Numbered from the stretch's first letter, positions 14,401-27,173 are shown. The stretch is 64,000 nt of DNA from Diorhabda sublineata (GCF_026230105.1 NC_079485.1:17408232-17472231), one strand, 5' to 3'. Numbers and translations: made by a program. Notes: a model not told the origin generated them from the letters alone.

Positions 14401-15400
14401 TGCAATCAAGTCGGATTTCTCAAGAGTTTCTTTTTCTTATATATCAATTCTATATTTGCTTTTATTTAACTGCTGTGTATTGTTTGTGTCTTCTTGAATA
14501 CGCAGTTGTCCGTTTCGTTAAAAAGCTGGTGTTGTTCACTTCATCTAAGTACCTACCAGTTATGCTTCAGTTGAAGCCCAACATACTTTTCCAAATAAAA
14601 GTTTTCAGCCTGGGATCTTAAGTAGGTTAATTGCACACTCCTTAGGTTAGACTTCTTTTATATGGTTTTCTTGATTTTAAGTCTCTATCAATTGAAGAAC
14701 ATGTAAAAGAGAATTTTCAGTAATGATTCACAAACATAAAAACGAGAAAGCTATCAATGATAGAAAAGTCCTAATAATTCAAGTAAAATTTATAGTTATA
14801 TTTCATAAATCTTGATGCAGCTACGAATAATTTGATAGATGGCTGCAACATATTTTTGGCATATAAAAAGTGGGTAGGGCTTGACAAAATTGGATAGCGT
14901 TTATATTATTTATACACTATATCATCCCAAAACATTCACAAAAATTATCAATGGAACATACGAGTATAGTCCAATACACTAGGAACTAAAAATGAACATG
15001 CTCAGAATAAAATATATCCTCATCGTACTTCTTACTTTTTTATTAGTACACAATCTAAAAATTGCAGTGGGTAGAGAAAAAATAACTGTAACATAATATT
15101 GAATGGAATTTGGAAAGCCATTAAATTTTCCATTATATTATATTTCATAAAATATGTATGAGAATATGGGAATTACTAGATTACAGTAACAGATTTTCAT
15201 TACAAAACATGTTGTTCAATCGACAAATTTCACTAAATAACACAAAAAATCACTATAAATAACGCAATGTGCTACTAACATAAAATCAATTGATTTTTGT
15301 TAACATTTTTTCTGTTTATACTAGAATACATAGAACATTGAACAAAAAATCAAAAATTTATTGACCTAAATTTTTTGGGTACATCGATTATGATAAAAAC
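8496..15400. other. Long AT-rich stretch without recognisable genes
   Basis: About 6.9 kb. Open frames such as 8821-9054, 12947-13156 and 14085-14288 are short, low-complexity and lack family motifs. A GC-richer island at 13595-13745 (around CTGGCTGCGCGGTAATCG) stands out but codes for nothing I recognise. A TTAGGTTGGGTTAGG string occurs at 10914-10928. No terminal repeats could be paired. Confidence 0.4.
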
Positions 15401-15428
15401 TTTTGTATGTATGTATGTATGTATGTAT
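15401..15428. repeat. (GTAT)n microsatellite
   Basis: Six to seven tandem tetranucleotides, perfect. Confidence 0.9.
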
Positions 15429-17222
15429 CATATAACATGTTCCCACATGATATTTTTTTCACGCCAGGAAAATGTTAGGTTTCCATCGGGAGAACAACCC
15501 AAATGAACAAAAAAGAAGAAGATATATCCACCTACATCAATTATGATACCTGTACATATTTTTTGTGTTTCCACGGAAAGTCAAAAACAAACATCCACCT
15601 TCATAATATTGATAGTAGTAAGTCAGCGTATAACTATTTAGCGCGGATGATAGATAACTCCAAGACTAAGTTAGTATGAGTTTCCTTTAGTGCCTGGAGC
15701 TTTATTGAGTATTACTAAAGATTTGGCTCCATTTATAAAGGAGCAATTCATGCTGACAATACTCTTGGTGTCATTTTATGTCCTTTACCTAACAGTATAT
15801 AACTCCCAATTTGATTACATGGAATTTTAATATAAATTTGTTGAATCAATATATTTTATATTTATCTCAATTAGATCTGAAATGTTAATTATAAACAAGA
15901 ATAATTAATATTTGTCATTAAACATTGGGGATAGCTATTAAGAAATTGCTGAGCTTAGAAATTATATGTGGCCATGGTGCTAATATTGGGAGAGCTCGAT
16001 AAAAAATTGTATCTCTTAACCCTTAAATCATTTACGATAACTCTATCCATCCACTATTGGACGAGCACAATATATTATTGACTAGTAAATATAAAAATAT
16101 TAAAGAGAGTTTGTCGCATACAATATTGAAAAAAATAAATATCATTACTTTGATTAGGTACTCATAATTATGATAACCATAATGGATCATATTTAGTTGA
16201 AAAAAAAAAGGTGAAAATTGATAGATAAAATAATATCAAATAAAAGGTAATGTAAGTAATTTGTTGCATTTTATTACTTGTTGAATTAGTTTCTATGTTT
16301 TCTACAGGTAGCAGTCTGTCAAACATTGTGTCATTGTACGCAATATTGAATGAATAATTAATTATTACTCATTTATTACTTACGTTTTAATTTCATTTTT
16401 TAAGTATATTTGAAAAATGACATGTTGATGCTTCAACTACAAAGTGTAACCAGAAGAAAACAGTGCAAGGGATAAAATATTTGCAAAGCTTCTCCGATTT
16501 TTTCGGTACGGGATACAGATTAATGATACTGTTCATTTGATAATAGGAAAAAAACTCTTGATGTGTCTGTGATAAGTATTGCCGTACAAATGGACGCAAT
16601 ATGGACCTCAAACTCAAACCCCAAACTCAAACCACAAGATACTGATAATTAGCGAAAGACCTATTAAATGTATAAACTGGGAGGATGAACAAATGAAATT
16701 GAAATTGAAAGAAGCATGACAACAAAATAATCAAATAATTTGTGAACTGAAAAATGTCAATGTATTTAGATAATTTGATACATTTTGTTCATTTCCAAAA
16801 TTAATCTTGACAATTTCAAAGTCACATGGTGAATACGTAGGTATTCGTAAAATCACATTTCTCCACATATCAAACGGTAATCCATAATTATCCCAAATAA
16901 TTTATATATTATTATGTTTAATTTTTATATAAGCAAACCATTTTCAAAAATAAATTCAATTCTTCTTGAAATAACTGACAATTATTCAATATTAGAATGC
17001 TCATAATTTTACTTCTGTTCATGAGAACAGCGCATCAAAACATAGAAATTTAGTTAACCGGGAACAATTATTCATTACGTATATATGTTTAATCTATAAT
17101 AGTGATGAGTATTCGATAAAACTTTGGACTCCTATTATTAAAAGTTGTTCGAATCACAGTCCTCCCTGAGGACCAATCCTATTGGGTAGGCTGCTATCCA
17201 TCCGTGATTCTCGCAATTACTG
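15429..17222. other. No gene recognised
   Basis: AT-rich. It has a small direct repeat CAAACTCAAACC at about 16610-16633 and nothing else I can support. The minus-strand open frame 16393-16617 has no recognisable motif. Confidence 0.35.
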
Positions 17223-18052
17223 AAATAATTTTCAAATGTCTCACCTGCTTCTCCTTTAGAGATGTTTTATGATTCAGGTGTTAATGCTACTTCATTTTAG
17301 TCTTAGCTTTCAAAAAGTATATACATTTTCTCGTTATAACTTTAAAACAAAGTAGATACTTTCTTTCTACTGAAGACCTTTCCAAGTCCATGGTCATTCT
17401 CATAATCATGCCTGCTTAAACTCCTGTATGAATATAGTTATTTACATAAATATACATGAGTGAATCAATTCGGTGCTTGATTAACCTCACTCTCTTCACT
17501 TCGGTGTATACAAACTTTTGGTTCTCAAATTTAACTATAAAGTAGGTGCTTCCAACTTTGTGAATAAATATTTTTTGTAGCATTTACTAATTTCTGTGGT
17601 ACTTCGATAGCCTGGAAATCATCATCACTGTCTATTCAAATAATTTTCAAATGTCTCACCTGCTTCTCCTTTAGAGATGTTTTATGATTCAGGTGTTAAT
17701 GCTACTTCATTTTAGTCTTAGCTTTCAAAAAGTATATACATTTTCTCGTTATAACTTTAAAACAAAGTAGATACTTTCTTTCTACTGAAGACCTTTCCAA
17801 GTCCATGGTCATTCTCATAATCATGCCTGCTTAAACTCCTGTATGAATATAGTTATTTACATAAATATACATGAGTGAATCAATTCGGTGCTTGATTAAC
17901 CTCACTCTCTTCACTTCGGTGTATACAAACTTTTGGTTCTCAAATTTAACTATAAAGTAGGTGCTTCCAACTTTGTGAATAAATATTTTTTGTAGCATTT
18001 ACTAATTTCTGTGGTACTTCGATAGCCTGGAAATCATCATCACTGTCTATTC
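17223..18052. repeat. Perfect tandem duplication of a 415-bp unit
   Basis: Unit one (17223-17637) is repeated head to tail as unit two (17638-18052). Every position I compared by eye is identical, including the shared start AAATAATTTTCAAATGTCTC and end CATCACTGTCTATTC. The unit has no open frame or family motif. Perfect identity in a region of decayed elements means either a very recent duplication or an assembly artefact. Confidence 0.95.
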
Positions 18053-18300
18053 TTAATAACATTTAGCGATAGGGTGATATCAAACCCAAATAAGTGGTAA
18101 ATCTTTAAATTTACATTTTTTAAACATTCATATAAATTCCAAAATACACGATAGTATTGTTTTCGATTACAGGTGAAAATAGTATGTTTATCTTGTGGTA
18201 AAAATACTTCTCACCTCAGGCTTAAATTATCAGGTTTCTCATAACACTTTATTTTACAATGTTCTGCTCTAATAATCAATTTAACTACGGAAAGTCTATC
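18053..18300. other. No gene recognised
   Basis: AT-rich sequence between the duplication and the LTR-element leader. It may be internal sequence of that element, but there is no coding signal. Confidence 0.3.
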
Positions 18301-18520
18301 AGAAGTTTGAGGTGTCCAGCCCTCGGTTTATTTTCACACTTCTAAGTCAATCTAGCGTTTTCCACGTCGTTCTACAGTTTTTAACATCGTTTTTGTACTT
18401 TTTTAACGTTGTTTTTGTACCTTTTTAATGTCGTTTTTGTACCTTTTCAACGTCGTTTGATCCCAATTCGCCCTATTCATCACAGTTGATCCATATTCAT
18501 CACGGACAAGGCGCCAAAAA
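18300..18520 (-). mobile_element. Leader/PBS segment of the LTR element
   Basis: Non-coding DNA immediately inside the LTR, holding the TGGCGCC primer-binding-site candidate (18510-18517) and the 22-bp minisatellite. No gag start could be recognised; the element is cut off or decayed at about 18300. Confidence 0.55.
18363..18460. repeat. 22-bp minisatellite in LTR-element leader
   Basis: About four copies of a unit containing CGTTTTTGTAC at a steady 22-bp period (starts near 18389, 18411, 18433 and 18455), with a degenerate copy at the left. It lies between the primer-binding-site-like sequence and the rest of the element, in the place of a 5' leader. Confidence 0.85.
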
Positions 18521-18864
18521 TGTAGGGATTTCTTGGTTGTCTAGGGTTTTTTTCTTCTTAAAACACCAGTTAGAAGGAAAACACTTTTATTATAGAATTT
18601 AAACAATAGAAACGCTTTACTTATGTACAATGTAAATAAGAGAACTAAGGTTGATAGTAAAAATATTCGTGTATGTGGTTTTATACGTTAAATGAGCGGA
18701 AGATTGGCTTGATCACGCAGGAAGCCGTCTTAGTTGTGTAATCTTTACCGTCTACGTGTTACACCCGACTGAATTGACTGTTATTGTGGGCTTTAGGCTG
18801 CTGAAGAGAACTCGTGTTTCGTGCGTGGGTGTAGATGGAGTAAAGCAATAATCTCGATCCTACA
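18521..18864 (-). repeat. LTR of an LTR retrotransposon (5' LTR, minus orientation)
   Basis: The 344-bp block runs TGTAGG...CCTACA on both strands, the usual TG...CA ends with a short inverted repeat. On the minus strand it has a TATA box (ACGTATAAAACC, about 18690) and then a polyadenylation signal (AATAAAAG, about 18590), in the right order for a promoter-R-U5 LTR. Directly inside it (18519 downward) is TTTTTGGCGCC, which fits a primer-binding site starting TGGCGCC. No partner LTR was found, so the element is truncated. The superfamily is not determined. Confidence 0.75.
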
Positions 18865-18934
18865 TATATATTTGTTAAAAATTTGTTGATGTTTTATGAA
18901 GAATCGATATGAAATATTCTAACTCATTATAATT

Positions 18935-21060
18935 CATAACATAGAAATTTTTCCCAAGGCCTTTCTATCTTAAGTTTACTTCTTATATCCATTGTCTCAG
19001 CAGCTCCTTTCACAATTTCAATTCATGACTTTCTTGGTCTTTTTGAATTTTTTCTTGCTACTTTGAATTCCAACAATTTTTTGGTATTCTGTTTCTGGGT
19101 ATTCGACATATGTGTCCAAACTATCACAATTGTGCATCATATATGTTATTTCTAAATGGTCTTATATTCATTATCTCTCTAGATCTTCCATTTCTAGTTT
19201 TATCTTTTCTTGTATCATTTCCCATTTTCCTGTTGATTCTCGTTTCCATTGCATTTACTCGGTCTACTTGATTTTGATGTAATATCCATGTCCCTGTAAA
19301 TATTCGAAAGCTTCAGTATTTATATTGTTATGTTTTTTCGTTCTTCTGGTTTTCCAAAGATTAATGTTCCATTGCATTAATAAGCTTCCCACTTTTTCTA
19401 TTTTTTCAATCATTTGCTGCTCTAGTCTGTAATGACATTCTATTATTACATGCAGATATTTATATCTCTCTACTTATTCAATTTGTTTCCCCTGTATTTG
19501 AATATTATATACTTTATTTTCTCTTGCTGTTATCATGACCAATTCTTCGTTGTATGTTAATATCATATTTCTATTATCTTTGTACATTACTTTTATCATA
19601 GTTATCGTCTTCTGATCAATATTTCAGTTTTTAACTATTATAAATATATCTTCTCTATTTATTTGATTACAAGCTTTAACCAAATCTAGAAGACATAAAG
19701 GAATTAACTTAATTTTTTTATCATTTCTTGATTTCTTACTTGGTTGTCTATTCGTAGCTCAATTAATTGTCTAAATATTAGTCGTGAAAGCTTCTTCCCA
19801 TTCTAAAGCCACATTGTGAGTTCTTTTAAGTGTCTTTGACCTTATCTCTTATTCTTTTCTATCTAATATTGTAATCAATATTTTCACTGCTATGCTTGTT
19901 ACTGTTATATCTCAGTAGTTTTTACAGTTTCCACTGTCACCACTTTCATATATAGATATCACAATTCCTGGGTTCCAATCATCAGGTATTTTTCTTTTGC
20001 AGCATCATCTCGTTTAGTAATTCTGCCAAATCATCCATTCTTTTTTTGTCATATATTTTATCATTGCTGCATATTGTCTCTCCCTCGCAATTTTCCTAGC
20101 TTCTTTTCTTATCTTTCTATCGTCTTATACCCTATATCTACATTTGGAAGTAATTCGAAATAATCTCTCCATGGCCTTACAATTTTATCATCCTTCGTGA
20201 TTGTATTTATTTCCTTCTCTTTAAAAACATCCTATATATATAATATTCCTTATCTCTATTAATTGCATTGATAGTTCCATAAAATAATTTTTTCTATAGT
20301 TTTCTGTCATTTTGTGTCTTTAGCTTATTTTACTTTTACTGATATTTCTTCTGTGATTACTTCTTATTTTTCACAATTTGCTTCATTTTCCGTATTTAAG
20401 TATTTCATTCATAAATTGAATCTTTCTTTAACTTTCTTACGTCCATTCTTCTTTATATTTTTATTAGGTATTTTTGATATTCGGTCTCTTTGGCAGTTTC
20501 AAGGATACTTATTTTAAATTTCCCCCCTATTCTAGTCTCTCTATTCTCATCTCTTTATTTAGATGATTTAGATTTTTCTTGATATTAAGTTTGGTTGGAT
20601 TTTCTTTAATTTATAGCATTTATTTATTACTGTTACATCTTCCTTTGTGTATTTTTGTTTTCAATTAGATCTCATATTTATAATCATTTTTAGTAGGTAG
20701 TTACCCCTACCAATTTTCGCTTGTCTTGCAACATATTTTACAAAATTCGGTTTCCGACCATTATTTGAGAAATAGTCAATTAATGGTTTTTCATTTCGAT
20801 TGGGCTCCTTCTTGGTAAGTTTGTGTTAAAATTGGTATTTGCTATTCTTATGTTCTTTTCTATTCATGCATCCATGATTCTTTCCCATGAATCTTTCTAA
20901 TACTTCGTTGGATTTATCATTTAGGTCTCCCAAGCTTTACATTTACATAGTACGTTTACTCTACCATTATCAATTTCCTCCTGTAGTTTTCTAAAGAATT
21001 AATTTTTTTCTTCCTTTCTTATTTCATTAATCTTCATTAATCTTATAGGCAAATATTTCT
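18935..21060 (-). pseudogene. RTE-like LINE: endonuclease end, reverse transcriptase, C-tail
   Basis: Read leftward, the minus strand gives fragments in the order of an insect LINE pol. An endonuclease end lies near 20800-20700 (NEKPLIDYFSNN, cf. the family's IDYI motif). A pre-RT linker is near 20180 (RPWRDYFELL). RT segments follow: a GNCKNYRG-like stretch near 19910-19930, CGFRMGRS near 19810, a DLVKACN-like palm near 19690, and a YKYL motif near 19460. The C-terminal WTHM..KKLLEFKVARKNSKRPRKS tail (19120-19020) matches the R-rich tail these proteins carry. Stops and frameshifts are frequent and no frame exceeds about 60 codons, so the copy is old. The adjacent LTR at 18521-18864 may have inserted into its 3' end. 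Confidence 0.7.
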
Positions 21061-24000
21061 TAATTCTATGTTTTCCTACGTATTTATATTAGTTTACGCT
21101 AGATAAATCTAATAATTCCCAATACTTTTAGTAATATACAACACTGTCTATTTTTGAGTCAGGTTTGAGGTTTGAGTGATGGTTATTTATTTATCGTCTT
21201 TATCTGATTATGTTTTTATAAGGGTGGGCTTTAATTGTTTCGAATTACATATTCAATTTAGATGTTTGGCCTTTTACTTCGCTTACCGATTCTTATCTAA
21301 CTATATTATTTCTATTCACCGAGTCTCCAAACAATAAATCAATCAGTTCCAAATTATAATCCATTACATCGTTAACGTTATAATTGTGGGATTTTTAGTT
21401 ACTTCCCCGTTTTTAATACCATTAATAAATGGATAGTTCTCGAAATTAATTTGCCTAATACACCGAAACAACACTGATCGTATCGTCGACAAATGCTCCT
21501 AGTACAACCATTCCGTTTGAAAGCTTTGACTCCACTCCAAACAAACGAATCCCAATCAGAGTTATACCAAACAAAATTTATCAACTATATTTTCCCTCCA
21601 ACTTTGGATTTAATCGAAGTCTTCATTTCCAAATTTTTCCAAATAAAAATATCTCCCCTTCTTTAGTTCATTTTTTCGGCCTTGTTGTTTTTATAATAAT
21701 GTATATAATTTGATCACAATCCAATTTGATACAATATTGAATGGTGACCGTTTTGATCTGTTATCACAAGAAACATTGGGAAATAGATATAACTGGAACT
21801 AATCACCGGACCAACTTCCGTTAAATATTAATAAAAATAACAATGCCAATAAAATTTTAGATGCACAAGAAATAGAAAATAACTAAATTATAATGTGGAT
21901 ATGATAACATAAATGAAATTCTTAATTGAATACATAGAAATTGCTCTGTGGCTCCTTCAACTTTTTACACAATATACAATCATTAATGACAAAGTGAGAG
22001 AAATAAGTGAAGTCATTTAAAATACTATATTGGAATGAAATCAAATGATGGTCACTTTTGGGATTGCTGTTATATTATATTGTCAAAAAAAGGAAATATT
22101 CTCTACAAAACATCACTCCATAGAGGTGCGATGAATGATCAATGTACTGAAGTATTACCTAAGCTAGATTCATGGTACATTTGATCCTCGACATCATGAT
22201 GAGATCATTCAAAACCGAATGAAATAGGGCATTTCTTCTATTGACTTTTTGCGAATCGAACATTGGGTAATTAGCAAGATACATTTATGTTTAAGTTGAT
22301 AGTTCTCTCAATAGGCTTCTTTTGTCAAGTATCATGTATTTCCCTCATTAAAAAAATATATATGAATTTCTCTTAAAAAATTTAGTGATTGTACATAAGC
22401 TTTTCCCAAAAAATTTCACAAAAAATTATTATATGCACTAATAGTAAACGCACTGGTATTGTGCGCGCATGTATATTCAATTTTACGACTTGTCTACATC
22501 AAAAATATTTGTAGCTTCTATTGTGTATCTCCTTGTTATTCCTTTTAAACTTTTAGTTTTCTTCCTGTATTCATCATTATTAAAGTTACCATTTAGGTTT
22601 ACACTGTATGAAATTCATCGTTCTTTTTGAAAACAGAAAAGAGTAAAAATTACTTATGGAAAAAGCATCTTCCTACAAAAGCGAAAAATGAAAATGTTCT
22701 TAATATAACGACGGAAAAAAGATAGGAAACATCAAACAGTTTCCAAGTGTTTCCACCTATCCTAATTTTAATGTTAAATATTGTATTAAAATCAAATATT
22801 CTTTTAACGCTCATAAATTGAATTAAATTCAGGGGTTGCCTATAGAATCCACAAGGACAATCTCATGATATTGAGTCATACGGCGAATGCTTCTTCTTAT
22901 CTCCTGATAATAAGATTGTCAAGAAATTTGAATTAACCAAGATGGAAAGTTTATTCGAATTAAATAACTTAACCTAACCAGCCCCTTAGTATTATTTTCT
23001 CTTTCTTCTGTGAACGAATTTCCTTTTTCTTAATAAATTTCCCAATCTCCTATACTGCAATTCAAATTTTTTAGTGAAAATTATTGGAGTTATGGAGGAC
23101 AGAAAATAGAAAATAATAAAATATAGGGGATAGAATAGTTCAAATCAATGAAGTAGCAAAAAATCAAAATTTGTTTTTGAAGTTTTATATTTTTAAAGAT
23201 GATACGATATTTGTTCGTACTAAATTATAAAATCCAGTAATTGCCAAAGTTGTGGAAAATATGAGAAAAATGGAAGGAAAACCAAATATTATGATGAGGA
23301 AATGTATAGCCTATGCAAAAGTGGAATTGGAATAAACTAACCACGCTTATAAAATAAATGGCCTATTTTGAGATTTATACTTTCTTTGAATCAGTGTTTT
23401 CTCAATCGTACTCACTCTCTCAATAGATTATCCCTTCTCTCTATGATTTCATTACAAAATTCGCTCCTCTCCAAGTAATTTTTTGATTTACCGCCCGATT
23501 TTAATATTATACTCATCAAAATTTATCGAGCATATCAACTGATACTTCCACCTAGTTGAGCGAAAATTAAGTTGTGTTCAAAATCGTGGAACATCTATCT
23601 AGATTCGTAAATCTTCTTAATTACTTAGAAAAATTCATTACTATTACTGATATGAACATTTACTGGTTTGAATTGCCATTGTGAGACCGGCCTTTGAGCA
23701 ATGACAATTCCTTAATATGTACTCTAATGACGGTATATGTTTTCTATTAAAATTATGAATCTGCCAAAATTGAAAGCAACTACACAAATCTAAGTGAAAT
23801 AACTTAAGTGTATTCTGTGGATATCCTCCAGATCCTAAAAAAAAATTGTTTCATCTTTTCATTTCCTCGGTGAAATTCCAAGAAATGGGCAGATTAAGGT
23901 CTTGGATTCGAATAAGAAAAGGGGCGATTCGTTGCTCGGAGTGGCCAGATTGAGACTACGGAATCAGATCACTTCTTACCAATGAAGGAATAACTACCCA

Positions 24001-24076
24001 ATCCCCACCCTTCTTTTGATAATGGCTCCAAATTAGGAGATGAAATGTCGAGAATTTTTAAAAATCCAATCCTTTT

Positions 24077-24080
<4 letters not shown>
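21061..24080. other. No gene recognised
   Basis: About 3 kb of AT-rich DNA. The minus-strand open frame 21399-21584 (61 codons) sits in a slightly GC-richer patch but has no motif I can name. A short TAACTTAACCTAACC string is at 22967-22980. Confidence 0.35.

Positions 24081-24117
<37 letters not shown>
24081..24117. repeat. (TA)n microsatellite
   Basis: Thirty-seven bases of uninterrupted AT alternation. It is followed at once by ACAGGGTGATTGAC, which looks like the tip of a mariner-type terminal repeat, but no inverted partner was found. Confidence 0.9.
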
Positions 24118-24120
<3 letters not shown>

Positions 24121-25314
24121 GGTGATTGACTAATATGATGAAGTTCAGTGCGTCGTTTGTCCTTTGAGATATCACTTTGAAAATTTGAGGGATCATAGCC
24201 ATTATTATTCTTCACATTTTAAAATTATTCACAATCTTACAGGTGTTTTAGATTATTCTCCATATCAAAGTCACGTTTTTTTCAGAAAGCTCTATATTTT
24301 GTGCCATTACAATAATGTAGAGTTGTGATGTATTCTAAGTATGTGTACAAGGATTTTCTCTAAGCTTTTTGAAATATTTCTATATCTAAATCATAACTCA
24401 TGCCATCCCAAATAATAAAAACACAGCGTCGCTATAGAATTAAAAGATAAGGCTTTGATATTAATTTCTCTTAAAATTCAAAAATGTTTGAAAAAATAAT
24501 CAATATTCCGAAAATCAAATTAATGAAATCGTTCGTCAACGTTCATATAAATTATATAATAAAAACAATATAAATCGAACGACACAAATGAATCCAAGTC
24601 AAAAAATATACATATCTTGCATTTCCTTATACAAACAAGCTATCTGAAAAACTGAAATACATTTTATCAAAACATAACATCGATATAAGTCATAAATCAT
24701 AACACATCACCACTATTCACTAAAGTGGAAAATAAAACTGAAGACACTAGAAAATCAAATATTATAACGCCATATAGAAATGACTACACAATACATGTAG
24801 AGTACAATGAATGGTCACAAACGAACCAAGAATACATCAACTCCTTTACACAAACATGAAAATTATCACAAACAAAACTTTTACCTCAAGACAACAACTA
24901 TCAAAAATTATTGATTAAAGAAACGATACACTTAAAAGAAAATAAGTTTTCTCTGAATGATAGGCAAGATATAAAAACCCTCAATCAAATTCAATATGAA
25001 TTGATTAATTAGTTTATTTAAATTTACGAAAAAACGGATATCTTATCAAACTATTAAAAAGATCCACAACACCGTTACCAGACACACCCATGATGAGGTA
25101 GGCGTTGTTGAAAATGAACAAAACATCTCTGATACTCAAAATAAAAAATGAATGAAGAATTCAAAGGAGGAAATATACTCTAAAAATTTTACAGATTCAA
25201 CGAGGTCAATTGTAGTGTTATTCATTAAAAAAGGCTGCATTTTATGATACTTTGGTTTTAGAAACGTTGAGTCAAAGAAGATTAGAATCGCACTATGATT
25301 TAAGGTTGATTAGG
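24118..25314. other. No gene recognised; possible transposon tip at left end
   Basis: Apart from the CAGGGTGATTGAC tip there is only AT-rich, A-rich sequence with no open frame. Confidence 0.3.
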
Positions 25315-26180
25315 TAGGGTTCTATGAAGTGCCGTGAGATCAGGGTTACTCCAAGAGAAACTACTGTCGTCTGAAAATAGACACATTTTACCACTAATGT
25401 CGTTTATACACAGAAGATACAAAATAGGGCCGGGCTTGTACTGAGCCTTGGGGAACTCTACATTTTATTGGCTTGCAAGATGACATCGTTGTATTAACCT
25501 TATAAGCTAACTTCTGTTGGTGAGGTATGACTTAAACCATGCGAGAGATGTTCTCCTGAAACCATAGTACTGCATTTTGTTAATTAAAATACTATGATTA
25601 ACACAATCGAAAGCCTTAAGAAAATCACAAAAAGTTGTTGCAATGGAGTGATAGATGTTTATGCTAGAGTACACATTATTAAGGAGGGAGAAAATAGCAT
25701 AATTTGTGTATTTGTTACTCAAAAACCCAAATTGACGGGTGGTAAGAACTTTATAATTACACAGAAATGATAAAAGCCCTTTTTTGACCAATCTTTCTAT
25801 GATCTAAGGGGGGATGAGTGCAATTGGTGCTTGAGTTTTATCTCCTCCTTTATGCAGAGGTACCATTTTGAAATAAAACGTTAATTAAAGTGATAAGATG
25901 ATTTAATGTCCAATCGCACAGACTTGAAAACATTTTTGATGTGAATCCATCAGTTCCGGGCATAAAGGAGAAACTGTGTAAGCTAGCATTAGAATTTGAT
26001 AAATTTTTGGCTACATTTACAGAGTAATTATTAGGGATTGTAAAGTAAAGTCCTCTCGAAACCAAAACAGAACTATTTCGACACGAAAAGAAAACTTTTG
26101 GTGGTATCGAAGTCCGTGGAACACTTTTACCAGTATCTTCATGGAAGGAAGTTCTAAATGCGGACTGACCATTCAGCAAT
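25315..26180 (-). pseudogene. CR1/Jockey-like LINE reverse transcriptase
   Basis: Reading leftward from 26180: the region before the RT (ending PGTDGFTSKMFSSLC, 25960-25915), a disrupted finger part, then 25791-25507 with FLKAFDCVNHSILINKMQYYGF (the palm motif A block, aspartates kept) and WFKSYLTNRS. Next come VPQGSV (25455) with a frameshift at the following LGP, and a ...LF-DDSSFSW block near 25380 in the place of the YADD/FADD active site. It is the best-preserved copy of the family also seen at 3.7-4.45 kb and 32.34-32.47 kb. Stops and shifts prevent translation. Confidence 0.8.
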
Positions 26181-26227
26181 CAAATAATTGATACAGTTTA
26201 AGATTTCTAAGGGCCAGATCACAACAT

Positions 26228-27000
26228 GAATTGATCATCTGCAAGAGTACAAGTTTTATATCCAACTTCGAGCTGTCAACCACCGAAATGCCGATTCTGC
26301 GCCTAGACGATCATGCCCAGCAGGTTGATTGCACTACTACAAAGAAACATCTAACAATCTACAGTAGTCAAAAAAGAATGGTTATCCAAAAGGATCTGAG
26401 AAGATCAAGCAATAATCAGTGACCTACCAGGCAAGAGGTGTCAAGATTTTGACCGGCACTCAAGGCATATTGAACTTGAAAAGGATCCTCGAAAACGATG
26501 ATGGTTTCAAGAAGATAAGATAGCTAATCATTACTAGAACGAGAATAGCCGAAGTATTGAAGAAATTACACGACAGCCCAGAGTGAGAGTAAAAAAATCT
26601 TTCAGTGAATTCATAAGAGGTTTTATTGGATGAACAGCTCCGATGATATAATCGACTGACGTAAAAATGTACGACTGTGTGCTAGAGTAATGAACCAAAT
26701 CGCAAGATAAAGACACCCATGAAATGGCATAATGAGCCTTGTCGAAAGAAATATATCGCTGGTCTATTTCCGACCAGAGAGGTGGTGAATGTATCCTAGT
26801 CGTATTGGATTCTTTTACAAAGCGAGTGGAAATTTACGCGAACCCGAATTAAGAGTGAAGGAAGGAATTTCAATAGCTAGATGTTCCAGGAAATGTGTAA
26901 CGAGCTGGAAATAAAAAAGACCATGCTGACCACATTACATTCACAATCAGATGGAATGGTCGAGAGAATGTACAAGTTCATTGGCAAATCATTACCCAAA
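26228..27000 (+). pseudogene. Ty3/gypsy-like pol fragment: RNase H end plus integrase
   Basis: Plus-strand pieces show the RNase H end (HRNADSALRRSCPAG near 26283-26330), an integrase zinc-binding region spread over frames (LHDSPE at 26565, then KCTTVC near 26665), the integrase core (SYWILLQSEWKFT in one frame, ILVVLDSFTKRVEIYANP across 26795-26845 in another) and HSQSDGMVERMYKFIG (26940-26985), which keeps the catalytic Glu. The segment carrying the second Asp (SDQG in relatives) seems deleted. It is related to the 7.4-8.5 kb copy and lies tail to tail with the neighbouring LINE. Confidence 0.75.
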
Positions 27001-27003
27001 GTG

Positions 27004-27112
27004 TTAGGTTAGGTATTTTCCAGCAACCAAAGATATTGGTATCAGTACGTATCCCTATTTTCAATTGTTTATCCATTTGCTATTAATAAGTCCAACCTAA
27101 CCTAACCTAACC
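27004..27112. repeat. Short segment bounded by inverted TTAGG-type repeats
   Basis: TTAGGTTAGG at 27004-27013 and four CCTAA units at 27094-27112 flank 80 bp of unrelated DNA in inverted orientation. TTAGG is the ancestral arthropod telomere repeat, so these are interstitial telomere-like repeats or a MITE tip that resembles them. Confidence 0.7.
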
Positions 27113-27140
27113 AAAAAATAGAACTGCATTCAGATGTATG

Positions 27141-27144
<4 letters not shown>

Positions 27145-27173
<29 letters not shown>
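27145..27173. repeat. (TA)n microsatellite
   Basis: The tract is bounded by ATTCAGATG on the left and AATGCATCTGAA on the right. These are inverted copies of a tip sequence also found at the end of the MITE near 29939-29950. Confidence 0.9.

Noticed and set aside
21399..21584. Reverse transcriptase piece with VFVDD-like motif in a shifted frame
   Set aside because: Isolated acidic pair without the surrounding RT motifs.
23969..24215. Two overlapping minus-strand open frames with YIYIYI runs
   Set aside because: They are translations of the (TA)n tract and its flanks.
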